From Planctomycetota bacterium (GTDB lineage: Bacteria > Planctomycetota > Phycisphaerae > UBA1845): 9,730 nucleotides of DNA. Every line of letters begins with the position of its first letter. Position 1 is the stretch's first letter. The notes beneath the pieces are model-generated. The model saw only the letters and a list, made by a program, of their open reading frames with translations, did no database searches and was not told the DNA's origin. Of this stretch, positions 1-5,714 are shown in pieces. The stretch covers positions 1-9,730 of the forward strand of contig JAJRUK010000303.1 of assembly GCA_024277835.1 (NCBI GenBank), in the 5' to 3' direction. The position numbers and the translations under genes are program-made.

Positions 1-689
1 GCGACCTTGATATCACCGCCATCAGCATCCACGCCTACCCCTTCGTCACGGATCGTTACATCCTGACGAATTGCGGATCGAGTATGGGTGACGGATACGG
101 GCCAATGGTCGTGACGAAGACGCCCATGAGCATCGACGACTTGCGCGGCAAGAAAATCGCCATCCCCGGCGAGCAGACCACCGCCTTTCTCGCCCTGAAT
201 CTATTGCTCGGGCGAGGTTCCTTCACGCATGAAGTCGTTATGTTCGACGAAATCTTAAACCACGTAGCCGAGGGCAAAGCGGATGCCGGGTTGGTGATCC
301 ACGAGGGGCAACTGACCTACGCGAATCAACAACTCAATCTGATTGTCGACCTCGGGAAGTGGTGGAAGGAATCGACAGGTCTGCCGCTCCCGCTCGGCGG
401 GAACTGCATTCGTCGTGACCTCGGCGAGACTGCCATCGAAGAGGTTACGGCCATCTTAAAGCAGAGTATCGAGTTCAGTCTGGCCAATCGAGAGAAGGCG
501 GTCGCGCACGCGCTGCAATACGCACGCGACATGGGCACCGACCTCGCCGATAAGTTTGTCGGTATGTACGTCAACGATTGGACGGTAGACTACGGCGATA
601 AGGGGCGAGAAGCTGTTCGTGAGTTACTCCGCCGAGGAGCGGAAATCGGAATGGTCCCGGAAATGAAGAGCGTCGACTTCGTAGGATAA
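1..689 (+). CDS. mqnD: 1,4-dihydroxy-6-naphthoate synthase MqnD (5' truncated by window edge)
   Basis: MqnD cleaves cyclic de-hypoxanthine futalosine to 1,4-dihydroxy-6-naphthoate in the futalosine route to menaquinone, in the cytosol. The reading frame is already open at base 3 and runs 228 codons to the stop. Family proteins are about 270-290 residues, so roughly the first 45-60 residues lie outside the window. Visible family landmarks are the N-lobe segment ITAISIHAYPFVTDRY, the glycine-rich ASMGDGYGP-like turn, the hinge segment GKKIAIPGEQTTAF, the GLVIHEGQLTY segment whose His (codon 300-302) matches the catalytic His of characterised MqnD, and DLGKWWKESTGLPLPLGG. The fold is a periplasmic-binding-protein-like two-lobe domain. 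The internal ATG at 84 is not the true start, because homologous sequence continues upstream of it. MqnA is the main alternative, but the IHE and WWKE...GLPLPLG pattern favours MqnD. Confidence 0.93.
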   Translation, partial: DLDITAISIHAYPFVTDRYILTNCGSSMGDGYGPMVVTKTPMSIDDLRGKKIAIPGEQTTAFLALNLLLGRGSFTHEVVMFDEILNHVAEGKADAGLVIHEGQLTYANQQLNLIVDLGKWWKESTGLPLPLGGNCIRRDLGETAIEEVTAILKQSIEFSLANREKAVAHALQYARDMGTDLADKFVGMYVNDWTVDYGDKGREAVRELLRRGAEIGMVPEMKSVDFVG

Positions 690-789
690 TAGAACCAGAG
701 CAGCGACCGTAAGGAAGCGGACCGACGGTGCAATAGATGTAACCTGCGCAAGCGGCCAAACGATTTTAGAAAGAGGTAAGCATAGAACG

Positions 790-996
790 ATGGGAAAGCA
801 CAACGACCCCGGCTCGCAGCGTTTTCACGATCGCGAGGAGAAGGAAAAGGACTACAAGAAGCAGCTCCCCGGCGATGATGATTCACCGCTACCCTCGCCG
901 GTTGAGCCAATCAAAACAAGCGAAAAGCCAGGCCGCAACGAGCCGTGCTCTTGCGGGAGCGGCAAAAAATACAAGCAGTGTTGCGGCAAGGCGTAG
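790..996 (+). CDS. Small SEC-C motif protein
   Basis: This is a 68-residue protein. Its C terminus (about residues 48-66) is a complete SEC-C zinc-binding motif, GRNEPCSCGSGKKYKQCCG, with the CXCX8CC cysteines at 53, 55, 64 and 65. The same motif ends SecA, where it binds zinc and contacts SecB and the ribosome. Free-standing small SEC-C proteins are common and mostly uncharacterised. The first 45 residues are highly charged (DREEKEKDYKK) then Pro-rich, and probably disordered. An AGAGG at 772-776 lies 13 nt before the ATG, a slightly long but usable spacing. The gene sits 100 bp after mqnD on the same strand and converges on the GAP1-like gene with a 35-bp gap. No enzymatic function is implied; it could be a ribosome- or translocase-associated accessory protein. 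Confidence 0.85.
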   Translation: MGKHNDPGSQRFHDREEKEKDYKKQLPGDDDSPLPSPVEPIKTSEKPGRNEPCSCGSGKKYKQCCGKA

Positions 997-1031
997 TGGA
1001 TGCGCGGTAGCTGTGTCGCGCGGTGGGGCGG

Positions 1032-2459
1032 TTATGCCTTCGCTGATGTCTCCGCGAGTACCGTAGCGCATCGCTCGGTGATGCCCGCAAGCTCTGGCGA
1101 TCCGGGGCGGACCGATTCCCATCGTGCAACGAGATCGGGAACCTCGCCAAGCGCCGGGTCATGCGTTTGTGTCGCCCAGGCTGCGAATTCGGTCAGCACC
1201 ATCTCGATCAGCGAGTCGCGTCGAACAAGGTCCGCTTCGTTTGGCGCATTCGACGCGATTTGAAGGGCTAGCCGCGCCGCCATCAGCGAATTGGCGACCA
1301 CCGTCTTCCGTAGCAACGCGTCGATGACCGGCTCGGCGAATGTCGTCGCAGCACGACCCCGTCGCCAGATCGAAACAAGATGAGAGAACAGGACCACCAT
1401 CTCTTCTGATGACATACTGGTCAGTCGCTTGACGATCGTCTCGCCCGCCTTGTCAGCGAACTCCTCGCAGACCGCCTTCGCCTCACCCGTCACTTCGCGT
1501 TTGAGCACTTCGGCTGCCCGAATCGCAAGGCGAGCCGGGTCGAATTCTCCGAGGTCATCGATCGCCGCAAAGACCATCGCCAGATGCTCGCAAGCTTCGG
1601 CGCTCGTATCGTCGTACGCCCGAGAGGTTCGTCGCGATAACTCTGCGAGTCGACCCTCGCGCCAATGTCGCTCGGCCATCGTTGTCCACTCGGAACCGTT
1701 CGCGACCGACGGCGGTTCGGTCGAAGTCGAAAGAAAGGCAGCCCCTATCGAAGAGGATCGCGTCTTTGCTTTTCCTTTACAGTCGCAGAGAAACTGAAGC
1801 GCGTGTTTCCGACTCGTCGAGAAGTTCAGCCCCGCCGAGAAAGAAAGGTTCACCCGCATCGGACCCGGAACGCCAAGAAGCATCGCCTCCGCCCATTCAG
1901 TCCAATCATCTTTCAAATCAACAACCACGCTCTCGCCGCGCATCGCCTGACTCAGAATAAATGGTCGAAACGGTTCCGCGAGTGTTGAAGGAAGACGCGC
2001 TCCTTGAAGAGCGTCGTCATCGTCACGAATGCGGAGTTCCACTATCGGAAGCGACTGTTTCGGGTGGAGTTCAGGCTCGATCAACCCGGCGTCCATTGCG
2101 GCGCGAACAATTCGAAACGCGCTGTATCCGCACAGCGCGAAGTCTTCGGCATCGAAGACGAGGTTCATCGTGTACACCCGCCGCCCGCCGCGCCCCGTGT
2201 GTTCCTCGCCAGCAAAGCACGACAAGGAAACGCACAAACGCCCTGTGGGAAGGCTGTAAAACGAAACCCCAAGCGGTTCCGTATCGCTCCCGTCGGGCGG
2301 CAGGCAGATCGAGTCGAGCGATGGCGAGTTGCGCGTGATCGCCTGCTTCTCTTGGAGTTTCAGGCCCGCGCTCGACGCGACAATCCGATACCCTTCGCCC
2401 ATCGGCGAACGGATGGACGTATGGATCGCTTGATGGCAATGTAGAGTCTTCTCGTTCAT
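1032..2459 (-). CDS. GAP1-N-like GTPase-associated protein
   Basis: This is a 475-residue protein from the ATG at 2459, and the last gene of the leftward operon. The N terminus (about residues 5-45) reads HCHQAIHTSIRSPMGEGYRI followed by VASSAGL and a NSPSLDSI segment. I recognise this pattern from the N-terminal domain (type 2) of GTPase-associated protein 1 (GAP1) families, which are predicted partners of GTPases in NTP-dependent conflict systems. The N-terminal half looks like a mixed alpha/beta region, with segments such as GVSFYSLPTGRLCVSLSCFAG and RRVYTMNLVF. From about residue 260 it becomes mostly helical and Ala/Glu/Leu-rich to the end, with no motif I can name. The gene begins 11 nt after the GTPase stop. 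A GTG at 2492 would add 11 residues and overlap the GTPase by 22 bp; neither start has a clear ribosome-binding site, and I prefer the ATG because homology begins just after it. The family call is from memory of the motif and has not been searched. Confidence 0.8.
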   Translation of the reverse strand: MNEKTLHCHQAIHTSIRSPMGEGYRIVASSAGLKLQEKQAITRNSPSLDSICLPPDGSDTEPLGVSFYSLPTGRLCVSLSCFAGEEHTGRGGRRVYTMNLVFDAEDFALCGYSAFRIVRAAMDAGLIEPELHPKQSLPIVELRIRDDDDALQGARLPSTLAEPFRPFILSQAMRGESVVVDLKDDWTEWAEAMLLGVPGPMRVNLSFSAGLNFSTSRKHALQFLCDCKGKAKTRSSSIGAAFLSTSTEPPSVANGSEWTTMAERHWREGRLAELSRRTSRAYDDTSAEACEHLAMVFAAIDDLGEFDPARLAIRAAEVLKREVTGEAKAVCEEFADKAGETIVKRLTSMSSEEMVVLFSHLVSIWRRGRAATTFAEPVIDALLRKTVVANSLMAARLALQIASNAPNEADLVRRDSLIEMVLTEFAAWATQTHDPALGEVPDLVARWESVRPGSPELAGITERCATVLAETSAKA

Positions 2460-2470
2460 CGTTACTGCCG

Positions 2471-3352
2471 CTACAGTGTTGTGAGAACCCACTCGAAAGG
2501 TTCCACGATACCTCGCGGCGCAACGTGCAGCGGATACTGCACAACGTTGCCGCTTTCGTCTGTTCCATACCCCAGCGAACCAACAACGCTCGTCGCGAAA
2601 AAATCAAAGTTTTCAAAACGTGTGTTGCAGATATTCCAAAGACGGTTCAGGTTTGTACGTGCGAACCCGCGCGGGTCGTCAAAACATTCCGGACAATGGT
2701 CGCCCTTGGAGAGCACAACCGCCACCGGCGTTTTGATCTTCTCGCCCCTCTTGCGTGAAACCACACCGTCCAGATAGCTCATCAGTTTCAATGCAAAAAG
2801 GTCAGGCTGTGGTGAACCGGACGCCGCAAGCGCCCCATCCACAAGAAGAACCGCCCCTGCACTTTTCTCAAGCAACGAGCGAATCACACGGAACGTCTGC
2901 GGGTTCGCAACCTCCGCCGCGATCGCCTCGCCAGCCATGTCCGGCATGACCAGGTCGAAAATGGCCGACCCGTGCTGCTTATGCGAAACCTGATAGTACG
3001 CCCAATGCCAATCGTCGACTTCCACCGCCGTCTTGGCGGGAAATTGACGTCCCGAGAGATAGGTAATCGCGTTGTGTTGCACGTTGACCGAGTATGCTCC
3101 CTTGGGGATCGCCTCGTAGTCTTCCGCACGTTTTGAAAGCATGTCCAGGAGCATCCCGAGGTACACGGTCTTTCCGACGTTGCTTTCACCAAGCACCGTC
3201 ACAATGCACGGGTCACGATCTTGGGAAACAGCCTCCTGGATCAGCGCCATCGGAGCGCCGCACTCTTCGCACAAAATGCCATCCGCAGGATTTTTCGCCT
3301 CGCAGATCAAGCATGGCATCGTTGCTTTTCCACTGTATGTTGCAGTCGCCAC
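2471..3352 (-). CDS. Zinc-ribbon GTPase of the GAP1-associated type
   Basis: This 293-residue protein is a P-loop GTPase, probably the switch of the locus. Residues 14-31 form a four-cysteine zinc ribbon (CLIC at 14-17 and CEEC at 28-31). The Walker A/G1 motif is GESNVGKT at 55-62, preceded by a hydrophobic strand (IVTVL). The G3-like motif is DMAG at 138-141 after the strand AIFDLVMP. AGAVLLVDG follows at 165-173, and the base-specificity motif is SKGD at 215-218, where most GTPases have NKxD or TKxD. It lacks translation-factor or dynamin domains and seems closest to the compact double-GTPase-type families found beside GAP1 proteins; that family assignment is inferred. The GTG start is supported by AAGGAG at 3362-3367, nine nt upstream. 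An ATG at 3319 would remove 11 residues but has no such site. The gene lies between the FGS-like gene (21 nt gap) and the GAP1-like gene (11 nt gap). Confidence 0.88.
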   Translation of the reverse strand: MATATYSGKATMPCLICEAKNPADGILCEECGAPMALIQEAVSQDRDPCIVTVLGESNVGKTVYLGMLLDMLSKRAEDYEAIPKGAYSVNVQHNAITYLSGRQFPAKTAVEVDDWHWAYYQVSHKQHGSAIFDLVMPDMAGEAIAAEVANPQTFRVIRSLLEKSAGAVLLVDGALAASGSPQPDLFALKLMSYLDGVVSRKRGEKIKTPVAVVLSKGDHCPECFDDPRGFARTNLNRLWNICNTRFENFDFFATSVVGSLGYGTDESGNVVQYPLHVAPRGIVEPFEWVLTTL

Positions 3353-3361
3353 CTTTTGGTA

Positions 3362-3367
3362 CTCCTT
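3362..3367 (-). promoter_or_regulatory. Shine-Dalgarno site deciding the GTG start of the GTPase
   Basis: On the minus strand this reads AAGGAG, with a nine-base gap to the GTG at 3352. It is the strongest start signal among the leftward genes. It lies in the short gap after the stop of the FGS-like gene, which supports independent initiation within a shared transcript. Confidence 0.7.
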
Positions 3368-3373
3368 GCGGTG

Positions 3374-4384
3374 TTAACCGCCGTTGATCCACGTTGCGTC
3401 GTTTAAGTCCATTGCGCATCGGAAACCGGTATTGTGCGTTCGTGCCAATGCAATCTGTCCGGTACGGAAGTGTGCTGTCGCCTGAGATTCAAAGTAAGTG
3501 TCGAACGCGCCGCCACGTACGGCGTGCATGGGCATCTCGCCAACGACCGGGTTTCCCGTGCCATCCGCGATCACATATTCCGAGTCCGTCCATTCCCATA
3601 CGTTCCCCACCAACTGGTACACATGGTTCGGAGCGACCCCCGAAGGATACTCGTCCACCGGGACGGTCCCGTTCTTTCGCGAGGTCCAGATGTTGCATTT
3701 CTCCGAATTCATCGCATCGCCCCACGGGAAACGGCGCATGATGTCGGCAGAGCTGTTGATGTGCCAGGAAGCAGCCATCTGCCATTCCGCCTCGGTCGGA
3801 AGTCGCTGCCCGATCCAGATTGCAAATGCCTGCGCCTCGTACCAACTCAGCCCGACCACCGGGTGATCCCAAAGGCGTTCATCGCACCGTCCCTGTCGCC
3901 AGAAGCGTGGCCCGGGCTGTCCCGTTAAGTCCTTTAGCTCGATCAAGTGTGGCCAAATCTCTTCAGGCCAAAACTCGAGCGCGTCATAGCCGCCGCCATC
4001 CACAAATTTCTGGAAGCGACCGTTCGTTACCGTATGCACATCGAGCAAGTAAGGTTCAACAGGGACTTCGACGTCGTCCCCATCATCGAACAGGTTTTGA
4101 GGGATCGCCGACGAGCCGGCGGGCACGATCGCCATACTCTTCTCAAGCTCGTCCCTCGCCGTATCAAACATCGCTCCGTAGTTCCCGCCCTGCGGCGTTT
4201 TCGACTCCTCGGATAACAGGATGGCGTATCGGCCCTGCTGAAGCATTCGCATCAACGGATCGTCGTTCAGCTTCTCGTAGCGCGACGGTTGAAACGTCGC
4301 AACCTTATGTTCGATCGGGGAGACTTCTTCCCGTTTTTTACGCCCCTTTCGGGACGTCAATTTGCTAAACAATCCGATGGCCAT
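3374..4384 (-). CDS. FGE/SUMF1-like (sulfatase-modifying-factor fold) protein lacking catalytic cysteines
   Basis: This is a 336-residue protein. Residues 1-80 are a basic N terminus (KLTSRKGRKKREE) and a helical linker. Residues 83-325 are a formylglycine-generating-enzyme/SUMF1-type domain of the C-type-lectin-like fold. It shows the opening SMAIVPAG (83-90), a VEVPVEPYLLDVHTVTNGRF strand pair (106-124), HPVVGLSWYEA (174-184), RLPTEAEW (194-201), RFPWGD (218-223), GNVWEWTDSEY (260-270), VRGGAFD (289-295) and GFRCA (320-324). In true aerobic FGE a cysteine pair just before the GFRCA strand binds copper. The corresponding stretch here reads ATAHFRTGQIA and has no cysteine, so formylglycine formation is unlikely and a ligand- or protein-binding role is more plausible. 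No signal peptide is visible, so it is probably cytosolic. The ATG at 4384 has AGGGAG seven nt upstream; a TTG one codon earlier is not needed. Confidence 0.9.
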   Translation of the reverse strand: MAIGLFSKLTSRKGRKKREEVSPIEHKVATFQPSRYEKLNDDPLMRMLQQGRYAILLSEESKTPQGGNYGAMFDTARDELEKSMAIVPAGSSAIPQNLFDDGDDVEVPVEPYLLDVHTVTNGRFQKFVDGGGYDALEFWPEEIWPHLIELKDLTGQPGPRFWRQGRCDERLWDHPVVGLSWYEAQAFAIWIGQRLPTEAEWQMAASWHINSSADIMRRFPWGDAMNSEKCNIWTSRKNGTVPVDEYPSGVAPNHVYQLVGNVWEWTDSEYVIADGTGNPVVGEMPMHAVRGGAFDTYFESQATAHFRTGQIALARTHNTGFRCAMDLNDATWINGG

Positions 4385-4391
4385 CAACCGT

Positions 4392-4397
4392 CTCCCT
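4392..4397 (-). promoter_or_regulatory. Shine-Dalgarno site of the FGS-like gene
   Basis: On the minus strand this reads AGGGAG, seven bases before the ATG at 4384. It fixes that ATG as the start. It follows directly after the small inverted repeat at 4402-4417, so folding of that repeat could affect access to the site. Confidence 0.6.
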
Positions 4398-4401
4398 ACT
4401 T

Positions 4402-4417
4402 AGCGATCTTGATCGCT
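4402..4417 (-). repeat. Perfect small inverted repeat inside the operon
   Basis: AGCGATC and GATCGCT form seven-base arms around TT, in the 55-nt gap between the coiled-coil gene and the FGS-like gene. No U-run follows in the direction of transcription, so it is not a convincing intrinsic terminator. It could be an RNA processing or stability element, or a protein-binding site, or it may be chance. Confidence 0.5.
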
Positions 4418-4439
4418 TACTTTCCCACAGTCCGTCATC

Positions 4440-5276
4440 TTAGGAACTAAATGTTTTTCGCTTTGCATCTCGACGCAGTTTTCTGAACTGATCCGCCGAA
4501 GAAGCGGGCTTGGGTGTCCGACTCGGAACCGGCAGCGGCTCAAACGTCTCAGGAGCGGACTCGACCGTTTCCGAATTCTCCGCGGCGGGCGTGATCGTGC
4601 TTCCGCCAACAGCCTTCAAGATCGCCTCGCGCTTCCTCGATAGCTCCTCGCTGTCGCGGGTGAGCTGACTCTGCATTGCGGCGAGCGCTTCGCGCGCCGC
4701 GATCAGTTCTGCCTCTTTTGCGGCGATCCCGCTTGCTTTCACATCCAATTCGGATTTTTGGGACGCGATCACCGAGCGATCGTGCTCGATCGCGTCCCGC
4801 ATCAATCCGTGTCGCCGACGATCGTCCGACAACGCTTCGCGTTCAGCCGCGAGTTTCTTCTGGATATTCGCAAGCGATTCCGCCTCTGCGCGGGTCTGTG
4901 TCGCTGTATCTGCAAGTTCTTTCTTGCGATTATCAAGCTCGGCGACTTTGATAGCCATTCGCCGATCGTCCTCAGTAATGCGTGACGCAAGCGCATCCAT
5001 CTCCGTCTGCCGCTTTGCCAGAAGCGACTCCAGATCCGCCATGTCGCTGACTCGCGCCTCACATTCCGCGGACTTCTCACGGACAGATTTTTCAACCTCC
5101 CCGATTCGGTCCCACTCACTGGCGAGGTGATCGCGCTCCGTATGAAGATCCGCCGCCTCGATCCGGAATTGCTCCTGTGCTGATCGTAGCGCGGAAATTG
5201 CGTTCGATGCGAGAACCTGCAAATCCATCGCATCGAGTTCAGGCGGTTCAATGTTGATTATCTTTGGCGTACCCAC
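4440..5276 (-). CDS. Coiled-coil protein with Pro/Glu-rich linker and basic C-terminal tail
   Basis: This is the first gene of the leftward operon, 278 residues from the GTG at 5276. About residues 20-220 are nearly continuous heptad-type sequence rich in Glu, Ala, Leu, Arg and Lys (for example LAKRQTEMDALASRI, ELDNRKKELADTATQTRAE, KEAELIAAREALAAMQSQL). It resembles the rod of an SMC-like protein without any P-loop. A low-complexity Ala/Glu/Pro linker follows, then a strongly basic helix-like tail, SADQFRKLRRDAKRKTFSS, which could be a docking or nucleic-acid-binding segment. No membrane segment or signal peptide is seen. The start is uncertain. The frame is open to a GTG at 5336, which adds 20 less protein-like residues, and an ATG at 5228 would give a version 16 residues shorter. 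None has a good ribosome-binding site. Layout parallels the larger divergent coiled-coil gene. It is not assignable to a named family by eye. Confidence 0.8.
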   Translation of the reverse strand: MGTPKIINIEPPELDAMDLQVLASNAISALRSAQEQFRIEAADLHTERDHLASEWDRIGEVEKSVREKSAECEARVSDMADLESLLAKRQTEMDALASRITEDDRRMAIKVAELDNRKKELADTATQTRAEAESLANIQKKLAAEREALSDDRRRHGLMRDAIEHDRSVIASQKSELDVKASGIAAKEAELIAAREALAAMQSQLTRDSEELSRKREAILKAVGGSTITPAAENSETVESAPETFEPLPVPSRTPKPASSADQFRKLRRDAKRKTFSS

Positions 5277-5368
5277 AACTAGTCCCGTAAGTCCTGTTTC
5301 TATCGAAGGGCGGTCTCTACCATGACCGCGACACACAGACGCCGTGGGCGCGTTCCGCCCCCTCGCCT

Positions 5369-5383
5369 CTGAGAATCTCTCAG
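5369..5383. repeat. Palindrome 1 (CTGAGA-ATC-TCTCAG), operator-like
   Basis: Perfect six-base arms flank a three-base centre. The left nine bases, CTGAGAATC, recur exactly at 5678-5686. It lies about 95 bases upstream of the GTG chosen for the leftward operon, a typical place for an operator. Binding by a regulator is inferred only. Confidence 0.5.
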
Positions 5384-5429
5384 CGAGTCAAACGTACGAT
5401 ACGATTTTGTCGCGTGGACTCGATCACAA

Positions 5430-5445
5430 TCTCAGAAGGTTGAGA
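5430..5445. repeat. Palindrome 2 (TCTCA-N6-TGAGA)
   Basis: Five-base arms with a six-base centre. The arms share the TCTCA/TGAGA core with palindrome 1 but in the opposite arrangement. It is weaker than the other two sites and could be chance. Confidence 0.35.
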
Positions 5446-5675
5446 GAGTTCCGCGGTCAATGCACCGCCAGACCCGATTCTTTGGGACGTTCACGGATGT
5501 CGCCTTTTTTTGGACCCAAGAACGAGAAAAAACACGCGACTGCGTCCGAAAACTGCGCCGAGAAGTGACCGCACCCAAACATTACAAAACGTAGACTTGA
5601 CCTGAGTTAACGTACCGCAAGAGTACCTCCGCGCAGTGCGCGACGGCTCTTCGCGAGGAAAAACAAGTCGCCAGT

Positions 5676-5690
5676 AGCTGAGAATCAGCT
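5676..5690. repeat. Palindrome 3 (AGCTGA-GAA-TCAGCT) next to the ribosome-binding site
   Basis: Perfect six-base arms around GAA. It contains the CTGAGAATC nonamer also present in palindrome 1. It ends three bases before the GGAGG at 5694-5698 that serves the large coiled-coil gene, so it could act as an operator or as an mRNA hairpin close to the ribosome-binding site. Confidence 0.5.
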
Positions 5691-5693
5691 CAT

Positions 5694-5698
5694 GGAGG
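5694..5698 (+). promoter_or_regulatory. GGAGG Shine-Dalgarno site of the large coiled-coil gene
   Basis: A consensus GGAGG lies 16 nt before the ATG at 5715, longer than usual. The next in-frame ATG at 5742 is much farther away, so the site favours 5715 as the start. Confidence 0.5.
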
Positions 5699-5714
5699 CT
5701 TACTGCAAGAACCC

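Larger units (their letters stand above)
5277..5714. promoter_or_regulatory. Divergent intergenic region with palindromes
   Basis: About 440 bp separate the two divergently transcribed coiled-coil genes, so the region should hold promoters for both. I see no good match to a sigma-70 promoter on either strand. It contains three related inverted repeats (near 5369-5383, 5430-5445 and 5676-5690) that look like operator half-sites, and A/T-rich runs near 5513-5536. The short open frame at 5344-5568 has no ribosome-binding site and no recognisable protein character, so I do not call it a gene. Confidence 0.5.

Noticed and set aside
84..689. ATG at 84 as the true start of the mqnD gene
   Set aside because: Clear MqnD homology (ITAISIHAYPF and following) continues upstream to the window edge in the same frame, so the gene is cut by the window.
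1002..1021. Intrinsic terminator between the convergent SEC-C and GAP1-like genes
   Set aside because: A five-base GCGCG/CGCGC stem with a ten-base loop is present, but no T-run follows on either strand.
3374..3560. Possible diversity-generating-retroelement variable region at the 3' end of the FGS-like gene
   Set aside because: FGE/lectin-fold domains are frequent targets, but no reverse transcriptase or template repeat is in the window, and the C-terminal codons show no Asn/AAC-rich bias typical of adenine mutagenesis.
5344..5568. 74-codon open frame in the divergent intergenic region
   Set aside because: No ribosome-binding site, no recognisable motif, and it overlaps the likely promoter region and palindromes.
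5597..5625. TTGACC as a -35 element for the large coiled-coil gene
   Set aside because: The -35 match is good, but the sequence 16-18 bases downstream has no resemblance to a -10 box.
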